A stretch of 64,000 nucleotides of DNA from Pleurodeles waltl (Eukaryota; Chordata; Amphibia; Caudata; Salamandridae), in NCBI RefSeq assembly GCF_031143425.1, contig NC_090447.1, forward strand, positions 137,349,106 to 137,413,105, read 5' to 3'. A program made the position numbers and the translations under genes. Below are positions 1 through 11,800 of the stretch, piece by piece; position 1 is the first letter of the stretch; each line of letters opens with the position of its first letter. The notes beneath the pieces were generated by a model. The model was not told the origin of the DNA, searched no databases, and saw only the letters and a list, made by a program, of their open reading frames with translations.

Positions 1-1013
1 CCAGTTGCCAAAAAGGAGTTTGCACCAGGTGCATTCTGGAAGTTGTAGTCCACACCCCCAAGGATCATCTCAGAGCCTCTCGAACCTTTGGGTGAGCTGT
101 GGACTCCAAAAGAACCTTAAAGGAAGATCTGGAAGAAGATCCAGAAGTTTGGAGAAGTTTGGAGAACTTTTGAAAAAAAAGCTCCATAGAGGGACCGACC
201 CGCAGTGGCAACTCTAGCCAGCTTGCCTCAACCACGACCCAGAATGACTTGCAGGTTTGTCCCAGTAAAGAAAATCTTCAAAAAAGAAATTAAGTCTGAA
301 CGTAGGAAGTTGACCAGGACCTCCCAGCCAGCGTATCCAACGAGGGCTCCAAGGACGTCGGATCAAGAACCAGGTTTGCCCCGGTCGAAGGATTTTCACC
401 TCAAAAAAACAACTAATACCGAAGGTAAAAATCTCCACTGAGGGCTCCCGCGACACGTATCTGGAGAAGAGTTCCAGGAGGTCGGATTGGACTGGCAGGT
501 TCGTCCCGCTAAAGAAAATCTTCAGAAAAACGACTACGTCCGAAGGTAAACTTTTGACCGGGGCCTCCTGCGGGCTGTAGCCGAACCAGGCTCCATCATG
601 GTCGGCCTTAAACTTTGACTTTGCCCCGGTCGAGGAGCAACCAGATGACCCGATTGGCACTTTTTGTTTCTAGGCACTAGAAATCAATAATTCTTTAAAA
701 AATCATATCTCCGGTTCCCCTTATCCAATTTTATTCATTTTTGTGTCATTTTAAAGATAAAAATATAATCTATTTTATAATTTGGCTTTGGATTTTTAAA
801 CTGATTCCTGTGTTTTATTTATTTACTGTTTTGTGATATTTGAATGCTTTACACTCTGTCGCCTAAGTTAAGCCTTGTCGCTCGTTGCCAAGCTACCAAG
901 GGTTGAGCTGGGTCTAATTTACTGAGACCTAACTGGACCTAAGTGGAGGTTAGTGGCCTATTGCTAAGTGTAGGTACCTACCTGCCCTTACCAGTAGCCC
1001 ATTTTCCAACACG
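1..1013 (-). repeat. Dispersed repeat family A, copy 1 (inverted, cut by window edge)
   Basis: The reverse complement matches 9548-10,530 over nearly its whole length. Shared blocks include the stretch around 870-990 (TTGGTAGCTTGGCAA... and CTTAGCAATAGGCCAC when read on minus) and the GC-richer block 240-660. On minus it begins TGTTGGAAA, as an LTR might, but no second end is visible. Between 240 and 660 the repeat is built of diverged sub-repeats of about 120-130 bp, each with a GAAGATTTTC block, a GGGAC-AACCTG block and a GGAGCCCT-GGATACG block. Open frames here on both strands follow from this internal repetition and resemble no protein I know. Confidence 0.8.
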
Positions 1014-1059
1014 TATGCAACAAAATTAAGTAAGATACTAGTGAAGAGATAGGTTAGAT

Positions 1060-1356
1060 CAGTGGTTTCCAAACCTTTTAATTTCGCGCCCCCAGTTGAA
1101 CAATAAAAAACATTGCCACCCCTCAGAATTTTCCACAATTATTTTATAAAGATGGTAATGTTTAAATATGTCTAGACCTATTTAAACATTGCAGTTAAGT
1201 ACTGTTACCTTTTAAAAATTGCAATAACATGCTTCTGCTTAAAACAAGGGCCTGTTATCTGTATAATGCTTTTTTTGGCCAAAGTCTGGCGCCCACTCTG
1301 GGATCACTTGAGGCCCCCCATAAGGCCTCTCCCCCCCCCTAGTTTGAATACCTCTG
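1060..1356. mobile_element. hAT-type MITE with perfect 8-bp target duplication
   Basis: The 297-bp element has terminal inverted repeats CAGTGGTTTCCAAAC (left) and CAGAGGTATTCAAAC (right, read inward). It is flanked by the direct repeat GGTTAGAT at 1052-1059 and 1357-1364. An 8-bp duplication and CAG-starting termini of this form are the hallmarks of hAT (Charlie-like) transposons. It has no coding capacity, so it must have been moved by a transposase made elsewhere. Confidence 0.85.
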
Positions 1357-1636
1357 GGTTAGATGCACAGTCTAGTTGCTCTAGGTATGCTGAAATATAG
1401 AGGTATGACTTTAGGCATGATAGTGCAATAGGCTATGCAGAAGGCATTACATGATGACATATTATTGGAGACTCATGGACACATGCTGTTAGATGGATGG
1501 CTATAACTTAGGCAGGGTATTAATTAATTGGACAGATGAATGTGACAAAATATGATTGGGGCATATTTATCCTTTGTCCTGGTAAGTCTAATAATTTACT
1601 AGTTTATTTATAACATTCAAAATAATTCTTATGCAC

Positions 1637-2981
1637 ATCACCAGCGCTGGCAATTCTAGAGATGACAACTTCATGTCAATGACAAAACTGACCTCCTGGC
1701 ATACCGCTGGGATGCATACACTAAGCGGCCTGTACTGCGAAGGCAATTTTCTCCCATACGTATCTTTAATGACAGAAGATAGCCTACCCCCTGGCCAATT
1801 CCTACTGCACAATTCCTTGCTGGCCTCGCCGGGGCAGCACTGGGGTGACATGTCACATAAACTCCCCATACACCTTCCGATTCAGTACCTTCATGTTCTG
1901 GGAGCAGGTCGGCAACTGATACGCTGGTTTTCTGACTCATTACACAACCACACCTCCCCACCATGTACGGCCCTTCGACATAAAAGGGAGAATGACTTGG
2001 CCCATCCTTGCTCGGACAAAGAATGGTTTATCTTACTGTAAGGCCCAACACACATCCCGCAAAATGCTTGATTTAAATTGATTGAGTTCAACATCATACA
2101 CAGGGCTTACCTTACACAGCAGAAAATTAAACTATACCTCTACCAAAAAGATACTGCCTCCATGGCTGTCATACAGATCTGCTTCACATTTTGTGGAATT
2201 GTCCTCGCTTGCAGGCCTATTGGCAGGGATTAACGTGTCGTCTATCCAGCTTTACAGATCAACAGGGCCTACATACATGTGAGATGTGTCGCCTATATCA
2301 TAGACAAAAGAAAACTAAGGACATTACTCAATTTTTAGACTTTAGTTACATAACGGCTAAACAACTCATCACCAGACAGTGGAAATCGCCAGAACCCCAT
2401 TATTAGAGGCTTGGAATGCATTTTTGCTCACATGGACCCAAGGGATGAGAAAAGCGGTGAACAGGGAAGACACCCTCGAGCTCCGCAAATGCCAAGTAGG
2501 CTCTTACTAGGACACTATCTTATCCAAGTTCACAACTGACCCACACTCAGACACCCTACCTAGATCAAGCATGACCGCAATATATCATGCACACTGCAGC
2601 AGCATCTCCCATACCACTTGAGATGAGTAACTCCCCCTAGCGTACAGCTTAATCTAGGCATTAGAAAATAAAAAGAAGAACTGATAACTACACTGGTAGC
2701 ATTACCTGAACTGCAGTCATATGATGGGTGAAGGAAATTAATGGGGCTCTCTGAGGGACATATTGTAGTTATTTAGTTTCAAAATTGTGGTTTAGTTCTC
2801 TGTGCAAAAAGATGAAAAATGCAACTGTTTATTAACGTCATTCTCTCTCTTTTACACTCTTGACTAACCATGTCTTTTGCACCACCTAATAATTTGCTGT
2901 AATTGTATTTATTCTCACTTACATATTGTAATTCTGAAACATATTGTAAAACTCAATAAAGAGATTAAAACAAAAAAAAAT
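1637..2981 (+). mobile_element. 5'-truncated L1-clade LINE insertion
   Basis: The segment ends with AATAAA at 2955-2960 and an A-rich tail at about 2965-2980. It is bracketed by the 13-bp direct repeat ATTCTTATGCACA at 1624-1636 and 2982-2994, which is the signature of target-primed reverse transcription. Inside it are decayed remains of the C-terminal part of L1 ORF2. The length of about 1.3 kb and the missing endonuclease and RT show 5' truncation at insertion. Confidence 0.85.
1640..2560 (+). pseudogene. L1 ORF2 C-terminal region, decayed
   Basis: Two frames carry the homology. At 1640-2041 the frame reads a region like the L1 post-RT segment, with LSGLYCEGNF and SLPPGQFL resembling the usual 'TLGDLF-DG-F...LP-SHFL' stretch. 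At 2185-2406 another frame reads WNCPRLQAYWQG and then LITRQWKSPEPH, matching the L1 C-terminus (WSCP-LQ-YW, then RTWKSP-PP). The two parts are out of frame with each other, and stops follow, so the copy is dead. The protein would have been the C-terminal domain of the L1 endonuclease/reverse transcriptase, which helps bind the template RNA. Confidence 0.75.
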
Positions 2982-2994
2982 ATTCTTATGCACA

Positions 2995-4912
2995 ATTCGC
3001 AGACAAAAAGTACAACATTCTAAAACAAAAAACGTGGGCATCGAATATTTTGTGGTGGGCCGGCGATACATGCGCCGCCTGTAATGAGAGACTCTTGGGC
3101 ACGTTTTATCCTAACACTCTCACTGACTTGATTATGCCAGAGTAAGGAAGGAATGAGGGGTACTTGACAGTTTTCCTTTACTTCGAAAATGTCTTAGTTT
3201 CCTTTTAGACCTCAGAAAATCTACCTGAGTGTTACCCCAACATTCTGAGGACAACATCTCAGCTGGCTAAATCAATGCATTCAAATGGACTTTGGATTCG
3301 GGCCCGATGTTTTTCCTTGTAATATGATCTAAACAGGAAATGATTGGCACATCAAGTAGTCATTTTGTTGGCTATTCTTATATTAGTTGGTTTATTCAAT
3401 AGTTCTAAAAGGGAATCTGACCTTTGAACTGTAGAACTAAATCTGTGAATTGACTTTTATCAGTGCACTAATAAATGTTTGTTGGGTATGTGTATTTTTT
3501 ACTGGCATGTTACATAAAATGAGTACGTGTAATAAAACATCTTTTACTGCTTCATCAATGCTTTTGTTCTGGATAAATACCTCGGTTTATATTTCTGGAC
3601 ATTAAAAAGCAGAAAGGTGTAAACTATATATGCAGATGCACATAGAGACTATTCCAGTTTTTATCATTGTTGCAGAGGTGAGAAGCATTATAGCCATCTC
3701 GTGATTTTGCCTCTTCTTAACTACAAGTCCTCTGCACGCTAAACTGTAGAAACGCGTAGCATATTACACCATGCCAATATGTGTATGACGTAGTAATATT
3801 TCTATTGTGAGTTCTGTTAATTGTTTATATTGTTCACCTTCAAATTTTTCTTGTTCAATTCTTTAATACCAGAGAAATGACTGTCACAAATTAATGTTGC
3901 TTGTAGTGCAAAAGCCGCTTGCATTTAATAAACTTTCTGCTGCCCGTTTAGTAGATGCACTCCTGTTTCTTCCAGTAAACCCTTTTCTTCTTCCGGTCTT
4001 TATCTTCCCTAGTTACACTCTACTCTCTCTGTAGCTGTTTCCCAGTAATTACTGCAGTTGAAACCTCTCACATTTATAAATCTCTTCCGGAAGTCCTTTA
4101 ATCCGACTCACATACAAATCCAGGAAATTATTAGTTTACTTGAATTCATTCGTAAATGATTAATTCCTGTCGGTATTCCCTATAGTCTTTCAAATGTTCC
4201 TCTTTTCACTCGTTTTTCTTCCCAGCATTCTTATATTTGCCCTTGTATCCCCGCTTTCTATTTCTTTGATACACATACATCATCTGTCAGTTTCATGAAT
4301 TGCTCATTAAGTTCAATTCACTTCTCACATATGGAAGACATTGTAACAGAGGCTTTGTTTTCAGACCTGCAAACTGTCTAAAATAGTTTGTTGCCCCTCA
4401 CGACTTTCATGCAATAATATATGAAGCTCAGCCAGCTGCGCTTTTGAAAAACAACACAGCAATGCTCCTCATTAAATTGGAGCAGTATCATAAGAACTCT
4501 GACTTTTTAGCAATTAAGATGGAATTAAATTGTATTTAGCGAGTCATACTGCATCTGATAATCTCTAATCTGCTTTTATGTTATGTCCTACACTACACAA
4601 CAATGTGACAGAAACACAAGCATTGGCAGCGACAAGCATAAAGGCTTACAATGAGCAATATCTGATAACATAAAAACAAAATTATGAGCAATCCTAGAAT
4701 GCTATTTCACTAAGTTAGTACACAACGTACAGCTTCTCTTCGTTTTTTATTTATTAAATTCTATATTTGTAAACAATTTTAAACTAGAAAACGAATAAAG
4801 ACGGAATGTCTATATGGTTCATTGATAACACTGACTGAACTGAGGCTCTCACTAATAGTAGACCAATAAATTCTGGAATATGTTTAAAATGCTGTTACCA
4901 CAAGTATTAAAA
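2995..4912. other. AT-rich intergenic stretch, no recognised feature
   Basis: About 1.9 kb of AT-rich sequence without an ORF of note. I see no inverted termini, LTR pair or protein homology. An AATAAA lies near 3925, followed by T/C-rich sequence to about 4010, which could be a decayed retroelement end, but nothing supports this further. Confidence 0.5.
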
Positions 4913-5913
4913 TTATGATTTTTTGGTTACAACACATCCCCAAGCCTGACGATGTTTATCAGAGACAAAATGTCCAGCAGGTATCAGAACATGAGAGTCA
5001 CAGAGTAGCAGCGCCAGCACCAACAGAGTCAGCAGCACGCAGCATGCCGCGCAGTGCCAACACCAGCGGTGCCAGCTGCATGCCAAGAATGCAGAGAGGT
5101 GAAATATCCACAGCCAACTGGAGAAACAAGAGGGCCGAAGGCTTCTGGCGCGAAGGAGCCTGAGTACACAGCCGTGTATGAGCAGAGAATAGAGCAGGCG
5201 ACAACTGGACAAACACCAAGCTTACACAGAAGGTGCATGGAAGGCTGGCCTGGTGGAGCCTCTGAGGGTGGTGACCCCCTGTGGTTATCCGGCCTCAGTT
5301 GGCATCCTTCTTGTTTCCTCTGGTGCTTGCTTCACCTGACCTGCCAGCCTGCTGTTTCATTGGTTTGGGCTGGGTCCTCAGTCCGGATTGCCCTTCTTGC
5401 ATGACCCTCAGCATTTGCCCAACCCGCTGCCCTGCAGGTCTCAACAGGGCTGACTTAATTGTCTGAGCCGGCCCTTATAAGGTTACTGCCTGAAGTTGTT
5501 CAGTGGCATTGCAGCGGTGAGCATGAAAACGTTTAGGGGACAGTCACACAGCAGGCAATAGGCCACATGCACTTTGAGAAGTGCGGAGGAGGCTGGTGGT
5601 AGGCTGGTGCAGCTTGCACATAGTGGATGCTCTCTGCATGCCCTCACACCCCATATACTCATCTCAACCTGAGTCAATTTGGAATAATAATTAATGAAAT
5701 AGATGGTCAGTCTTCATCGTCTGTTGAACTTCAGATGCAGGCTAAACAGTAAGGTCCTGAATGATATCAAGCTGCATCAGTGGAAGGCTTGAAAAGGCCA
5801 TCAAGTTGTCCCTAGCAAAGTGGCAGTATTATGTGGTACCTTGTAAATACAGCACAGGGCATTGCACCACCGGAGCGTCACAAAAAGTGACACTCCGGTA
5901 GCACTAAGGACTT
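4913..5913. other. Unrecognised, moderately GC-rich stretch
   Basis: Overlapping open frames occur on both strands at 4913-5466 (longest 116 aa at 5054-5404 plus), but none shows a motif I recognise, and openness on both strands argues against a real gene. Base composition is richer in G+C than the flanks. At about 5867-5902 lies an imperfect hairpin (ACCGGAGCGTCAC / GTGACACTCCGGT) around an A-rich loop. This may be an unidentified dispersed repeat. Confidence 0.4.
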
Positions 5914-6300
5914 TTAAATGTGCCACAAAATGTGTGTATCATCAGCATAGGGCATTCTGTCAAAATGAAAAGATTTAACAACAGAAGCCAATGGCAGATT
6001 GGATATTACATATACTGGCACTTGTGGAAGTCCCCTGAGAATCCCCCACAACAGATGGATAAATGTATGTAAAATTAGGAGTGATGGGAATGTGGATTCT
6101 CTCTGTGAGGAAAGAGCAGAGTCTGGCCAGAGCTTGTCCACAGTTAACTAAATTATGTTGGCCTTGCAAGGATTATCAAAGAAGAAACAGAATCAAAGAC
6201 TGCAGATGCATCTCGAAGGATTAGAATGGCTGAGTTTTCCTGGTGCAGAATGCACTGTAGATTGTCAGCCATTGCCAATAGTGTTCATTTTGTGTTATGA
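5914..6300 (-). pseudogene. CR1/L2-like LINE reverse transcriptase fragment
   Basis: On minus the order of RT motifs is correct. A region near 6180-6280 reads AILILRDASAVFDSV, compare the usual 'LLDLSAAFDTV' of RT block A. Next comes a region reading SFLTER and a decayed GxPQG block. After a frame change comes PLASVVKSFHFDRMPYADDTHI, ending in the catalytic YADD box (codons at about 5929-5949). At least one frameshift and several stops break it. Non-LTR retrotransposons use this enzyme to copy their RNA into the target site. The YADDTHI and PLASVV-SF pattern fits CR1/L2 better than L1. Confidence 0.7.
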
Positions 6301-7072
6301 AGTGTTTAAATAACAAGGACAGCCCTATCTGCCCACGTGGGCCAGTGCGAATATCTATTATTATAACAATTATCTCTTGGGACTCATTTGAAAGTGGTAC
6401 CTTCTTATGTACCTTCTTAGAAGGAACCCACAGTTCCTCAGACTTATCCATCAGACCAAAATTAATTACAAAGATGACAAAACACAGGACTGATATAGTT
6501 TCCATCTTGTAATGTTCTGACTCAAATTAAGTGTAACAATCCATAAAATAGGTGTTCATAATGCAGATGGTGCAGTGCTCCAGTGGTGATTATGTTACAA
6601 AGAACATAGACAAAAGCCACTTTACAATTCAATGGTTGTATACATTGATTGATAAAATTCATAATATGTCAGTGTGAAATCCCTTGAAGTTAAATTACAT
6701 GTGCAAATAGGAAGTGTGTAACTCTGGCTAGCTGTGGACCCAGGAATAAGTCTTTAAAATCTTGTGTCAAACCATGAACGGGGAACCCTATAATCCCTTG
6801 AACAAGGGCAATCAAACAATTTTTTAAAAATTGTTCAACCGGGAAAACACAATAGATTACATAGAGGAAGACATGAATGTTACATAAATTAATAACATAA
6901 AATCAAAATGCACTTTTCAGGGTAAATAGTAGATCACACACTCTATTGCAAAACTGGTACATTAAAAACATGAGATATACAAAAATACATAGAAAGGTTT
7001 TCTAAGTGATGGTGCAGTGAAAGAGTGATATAAAAGTGAACAATTACACAAAATGAGTTTATGTACAAAAAT
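6301..7072. other. AT-rich stretch, possibly part of a decayed retroelement
   Basis: No gene is seen. A short palindrome (AACAATTTTTTAAAAATTGTT, loop-less) sits near 6815-6835. The sequence leads into the inverted repeat at 7073 and may belong to the same element. Confidence 0.35.
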
Positions 7073-7329
7073 ATGCAATATTATACAATGCACCATATGC
7101 CCATTCCTCCACGGATTATGTAGGTGTCTACCTTTGTTTGTCCTGATGTTGACCCCGGTGGATTATTTCTGAGAAGGGGGTCGAAACATCGATTTATTTC
7201 TTTGCCCATCCAGGACTGCAAATGTTTAGGATACTGTACTCTTATGTCATTCGAATTCTTTTGGTCTCAAGCTTTCAGTTCAGTAATCCGTGGAGAAACA
7301 GGCATATGGTGCATTGTATGATATTGCAT
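7073..7329. repeat. Inverted repeat of about 46 bp arms around a 165-bp centre
   Basis: Left arm 7073-7118 and right arm 7284-7329 are reverse complements with about four mismatches in the outer 42 positions (ATGCAATAT-ATACAATGCA...). The centre contains a hammerhead-like core at 7143-7187. Penelope-like elements can carry terminal repeats in inverted orientation with embedded hammerhead motifs, so this could be a relic of such termini. No Penelope RT is present nearby, so the assignment is inference. Confidence 0.6.
7143..7187 (+). ncRNA. Hammerhead-ribozyme-like motif, degraded
   Basis: The sequence shows CTGATG at 7143-7148, a possible stem II of six perfect pairs GACCCC (7151-7156) with GGGGTC (7177-7182), then GAAAC at 7183-7187. 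This is the layout of the hammerhead core CUGAUGA-stemII-GAAA. The A after CTGATG is a T here, and I could not find convincing stems I and III, so it is probably inactive or a coincidence. Hammerheads of this kind are known from Penelope-like retroelements. Confidence 0.3.
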
Positions 7330-7373
7330 AGTTTTATATATAAACTAATTTCGAGTAATTGTTGGGGTATTCT

Positions 7374-7436
7374 GTTTATTTTTACTGTGCCTCAGTTCTA
7401 GAATATTCTTTGTGATGATGCACAGTAAAAATAAAC
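7374..7436. repeat. Perfect 17-bp-arm hairpin
   Basis: GTTTATTTTTACTGTGC at 7374-7390 pairs perfectly with 7420-7436 across a 29-base loop. No coding sequence is near. It could be a terminus of a small foldback element. Confidence 0.7.
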
Positions 7437-9205
7437 TATCTGACTGCCTGCTCTAAATAGAGTGATTGGTCAGTTGGCTGACCTCCTATGTCTGTACTCT
7501 CTAAGGCCATTTACGTTGACAGAATAAATGTTACTCTGTTGGCATCAACCTTGTGGTCAGCTCGGCTCATCACTGGGAGGGGGACTGAGAGTAGACATGG
7601 TACTCAGTAGCTGTTGTAACAGAGGGCCCTAACAGCCAACCTCTACATTGAGCCGTACCTACTGTAAAGTCCATATTAATGATAACAAAATAAATTAAAT
7701 TACCACAACATTGGGTTAATGATAATTCATCAGCCACCATCACTCAATATATAGAAACATTTCATGAAAAAAAGGAACATGATTTTCTTGAAAGGTTGGA
7801 GCTTCCCCCAAAAATAAGAAGGCCACTTTCTACTAATTCTCTATGGTGCCGGCTATACAGGTGTAGCTTTCTCCTCTTTGGAGATTTAGCTCAAGCTCAG
7901 GAAAAAGGGCGAGGTTGGAGCAGAAACAGAGCAGCACAGCATGGAGAGAGTGCTGCCTCTAAGTGGATGCGGAATATGCAAAACATCAGCAGTTGTAAAT
8001 CTGAAACCTCTGTGTCACCTGGAATGAGAAGCAGTACAACCTAGAACATATCTAGTGCACTATACACATCTCTCCACACATGCCCCTTTTATTGAAGTTT
8101 ATTGCATTGGGGATGGGACTTCTGCCTGCACTTGACTATAGTGAGGTACACATCAATCAACTGCAGCAAGACAAGTGCAGTGATGTGCTCATCCTACTTT
8201 CACACAACACCCAGTTACAATTGGAGGGGCACATATAGGCTGCCAGTGAGGGAGTGACAGTTATTAGATATCTCCCTCTGAATTTGTGAACTTGTGGATG
8301 ATTTAAGTGTAGTGATGGGATTCTGGTGACACTGGTTACGAGTACCACAGATCAGTAAGGTCCTTGGAGGTCCTCTAACACAGTGTCTGTTGTAGTGGGG
8401 TGTAGATGACAGAAGAGCAACACAGTGAGTCTGGCTTACTAGGAGGCTGCCTGCACAGGAGTAGTACAGCCGCAACACATCAGTGGGTGAACACATATCC
8501 TACCTCAGGCAACTTCGGGTATACAGTCTTTATCCATGAAACACTGCAGACCCATATATTAGTATGGACTTAAAGAGGGGTCCTGAATGGGAAGCCCCTG
8601 TAATGCCTTAGTTAAAAGACACAATAGAGGGACTGAAATACAACACAATAGCTATACTGTCCTCTAGACACCCATCTCAACAATTACTCTGAATGGAGGC
8701 AGAGGTGGGCAGAAAATCTCAGGCTCAGATACAGCTAAGATAACAGAAATCATAATGGAGTCTTGCACAAGAGATATCACAGCAGTTTGAAGCACATTCC
8801 CGGCCCCTGAAATCACATTGAGAGATCTGTGTGCAGAAATGTGTTTCACACAAACTAATTTTGCACCACTTTAGATTTGACTAGACCAAACTGAGAAATG
8901 TGTAGAAGTGCTGGAAACCTTCCTGACTTGGGCCACAGAATATGGCTGTTATGCACTAAACTGACACACTTAAAAGATAGATTCTGTTGGGATAACCTCT
9001 GACTTCACAGGATTTCAGATGGAACAGTAAAGGATGACACTGAGGGTTTTCTGGTGAACTTCTTGTCTCAGTTATTTGGCAATAGAACTCACTAGGCTTT
9101 AGAATTCTAGAGAACACATTGAAACACATCTTGTAACATCAGTAAATTGACTAGACCTCAACCCAACAAAGAGTGTCTCCTGCTTGATCAGCAAAATTAC
9201 GAGTC
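7437..9205. other. Unannotated stretch, LTR-like piece at its left
   Basis: At 7440-7640 a pattern of an AATAAA-containing stretch followed by CT/GT-rich sequence recalls the R-U5 part of an LTR, but no partner copy or primer site is visible. From 7640 to 9205 I see no protein homology, inverted repeats or tandem repeats. The small open frames, such as 7796-8044, show no known motif. Confidence 0.35.
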
Positions 9206-9500
9206 CCCATACTGCCAGCCTTTGTATGGTGGTTACACCGCCATGGAAAGGCTGGCAGAATGGGGGCATCGCGGGACCCATGGGGGCCCCTGCACTGCAA
9301 ATGCACTTGGCATGGGCAGTGCAGGGGCCCCCATGAACAGCCCCATCGAAACTCGGGCAGTGGAATGCGCGATGGGTGCTTCTGTACCTGCCGCACCGCC
9401 ACATTGCAGCCGGCTCAATTACAAGCCGGCTGCAATGTTACTGCCCTGTTTTCCACTGGGCCGGTGGGAAAAAGACTGGGAAACTCAAAATAGGGCCGCC
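9206..9500. repeat. GC-rich foldback MITE fragment
   Basis: Several nested hairpins occur: TGCCAGCCTTT with AAAGGCTGGCA around 9211-9255, GGGGCCCCTGCACTGC with its complement around 9284-9332, and CATTGCAGCCGGCT with AGCCGGCTGCAATG around 9402-9437. The same vocabulary (CCTGCACTGC..., CCGCCATG...) appears in the MITE at 20,299-20,915, so it is likely a piece of that family. I could not find flanking duplications or clear termini. Confidence 0.55.
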
Positions 9501-9547
9501 AGGGTTTAGCCTGCAATGGCAGTCTACTGGGGTTATGAGATTGTACT

Positions 9548-11800
9548 TGTTGGAAAGTGGATAATTGGTAAGGGCAGGGAAGTACCTACACTTAGCAATA
9601 GGCCACTAACCTCCACTTAGGTCCAGTTAGGTCTCAATAAATTAAACCCGGCTCAACCCTTGGTAGCTTGGCAATGAGCGACAAGGCTTAACTTAGGAGA
9701 CAAATGTGTAAAGCATTGTAAAATCACAAAGCAGTAAATAAGTAAAACACAAAACATCTGACAATATATTATATTTTTATCTTTAAAATGACACCAAAAC
9801 AAATAAAATCGGATGAGGGGAACCAGAGATATGAATCTTTAAAGAATTAGTGTTTTTTTGCACCTAGAAACAAAAAGGCAAAGTCAAAGTTTAAGGCCGA
9901 CCGCGAGGGAACCCTGCTTGGCTAAGGCAAGCGGGGGGCCTCGGTCATAAGTTTACCTTCTGACTTAGTCATTTTATTGAAGATTTTCTTCAGCGGGATG
10001 AAGTTGTCAGTGCGATCCAACCTCCCTGGAGCCCTGCCTTGGATACGCGTCGCAGGAGACCTCGGTGAAGATTTCTACATTCGGACTTAGATGGTTTTTG
10101 AGATGAAAATCCTTCGACTTGGCCAAACCTGAATCTTGATCTGACGTCCCTGGAGCCCTCTTCAGATACACTGCCCAGGAGGTCCCCTAACGCCTGCTCT
10201 TACCCAAGCTTTAAAAAATGGTGCAAAGCTAAAGAAGAATAAATATGCCCCTTAGTCTCTTTTTCTAAGATTTTCTTCAGCAGGACGACCTTGCAAGTCT
10301 GGCCGGGTTGCAGTTGAGTAAAGCTGGCTAGAGTTGCCATGGCAGATCGGTCCCTCTATGGAGCTTTTCCCAAAAAGTTCTCCAATCTTCTCCCAATGTC
10401 TGGAACATCTTCCTGAAGGTCTTTTAAGGTCTTTTAGGAGTCCACAGCTCACCCCATGGTTCCAGGAGCTCTGAGCTGCTCCTGGAGGATGCAGACTACA
10501 ACTCCCAGAATGCACCTGGCTCAGCCTCCAAATTGGTCACTGGACAGTGGTCAGCTGGTCAGTTTCTTCAGGATCTGAGACAGGGGACTCTGATTAAAAA
10601 TGTTTCACCTGTAGCAAACAGGGAGTCTGTCCTTGAACCAGATGAAGCCAGGCAAATTCCTTCTTGTGGTGGAGCCCAAGTGTGCAGCTGGTGCAGTCCT
10701 TCAGAGTGCAGTGTCCAGGTGCAGGTCAGTACTTTTTCTCCTGATGTTCTTTCTTGTAGGGATCTGGTAGGGATCTGAGTTGTAGGTGCAGCTCTGCCAT
10801 ATTTATCCTTGCTCCTGGGTGAAAAACAGTGGGGTCTGGGTTCTCCATTCAGAGGCATGACCCTTCCCTCTGTGATGACCACGTCATGGGAAGTGCAGAA
10901 AAAATCAATCCCAGGGAGCAACATTCTTCAAAGATCTGGCTGAGCCCACCCACTGATGTGGCTAAAATTCCTAAACACACCTCTCTCCTGCCGTCCCCTA
11001 ACCTAATCAAGAGGGCACCTAATTGTCTGGGTTGCAGGATGTGAGGGAGGTGCTGGGTTGCTGCAATCTCCTTTCTTGTCTTTGAAGACCAGTTTGGCAG
11101 CCCTCCCCCTTCTGCTTCCTCATCTGCTGAGGCAGTTCTCCTCCCCCATGCACATCCTTTGTGTTCAGCCCAGGCCACTTCACACCTCTTCAAGGCAGCC
11201 AGGACAGGCTTCCAGAGGCTGGCAAATTATGGGGCACTACAGAGCTGAAGTTGGTAACTTTTTAGGTAGAGTTTAAAACTCTTTACCTGAACTAGTTATA
11301 TTAAAACCATGCAATTGTAAGTTGTGGGATTTATTACAACAATTCATTTGTTACCAAACTTGAGGTATATGACACTTTACGGGACTTTGATAATTAAAAT
11401 AAATTCTCCCCATTTTCACCTATGGAGGCCATTCACTACAGTGAGGGAAAAACTAATTTGGCCATTTTACCTCACCAGGGCTTCTAAAACAATTTTTATA
11501 AGATCCCTGCTTATAGTTATGTGGCACCCAACCCTAGGGGCCTATATGGTACACCTTAGGGGTGACTTATGTGTAAAAATAAGGTTGTTTCAGACTTTGG
11601 AACTACTTTTAATTCCAAAGTTGACTTTTCATGAAACGTTAGTTTAAAAGCAGACAGCAAGGCAGGCCTGCCTTTATAATGACATGGGGCACCTCAGCAG
11701 TGCACCTATGGGTGGGTGCACTACCTATGCTGGGGTCCCTAAACCTACATGCCCTACCATGTGCTGGGGTCTTAAAGGAAGGGTGACATAGTCAATTATA
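9548..11800 (+). repeat. Dispersed repeat family A, copy 2
   Basis: It starts TGTTGGAAAGTGG and follows copy 1 (reverse complement of 1-1013) through the CTTAGCAATAGGCCAC, TTGGTAGCTTGGCAA and GACAAGGCTTAACTTAGG blocks and the internal sub-repeats at 9900-10,200. It continues past the part seen in copy 1: the ends around 11,250-11,800 contain CCCTAAACCTACATGCCCT and similar runs typical of a long non-coding repeat or LTR. The right limit is uncertain. No ORF inside resembles a known protein. The head-to-head orientation with copy 1, with unrelated insertions between, rules out that the two are LTRs of one element. Confidence 0.7.

Noticed and set aside
3710..3775. GAAACGCG near GTCCTCTGCACGC as a second hammerhead
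   Set aside because: The CTGATGA box is missing and no stem II can be formed.
5054..5404. 116-aa frame as a host exon
   Set aside because: Open frames overlap on the opposite strand, no splice or domain evidence, and no likeness to a known protein.
1..11800. Family A copies 1 and 2 as inverted termini of one DIRS-like element
   Set aside because: The sequence between them holds unrelated L1, hAT and CR1 pieces and no tyrosine recombinase or RT belonging to such an element.
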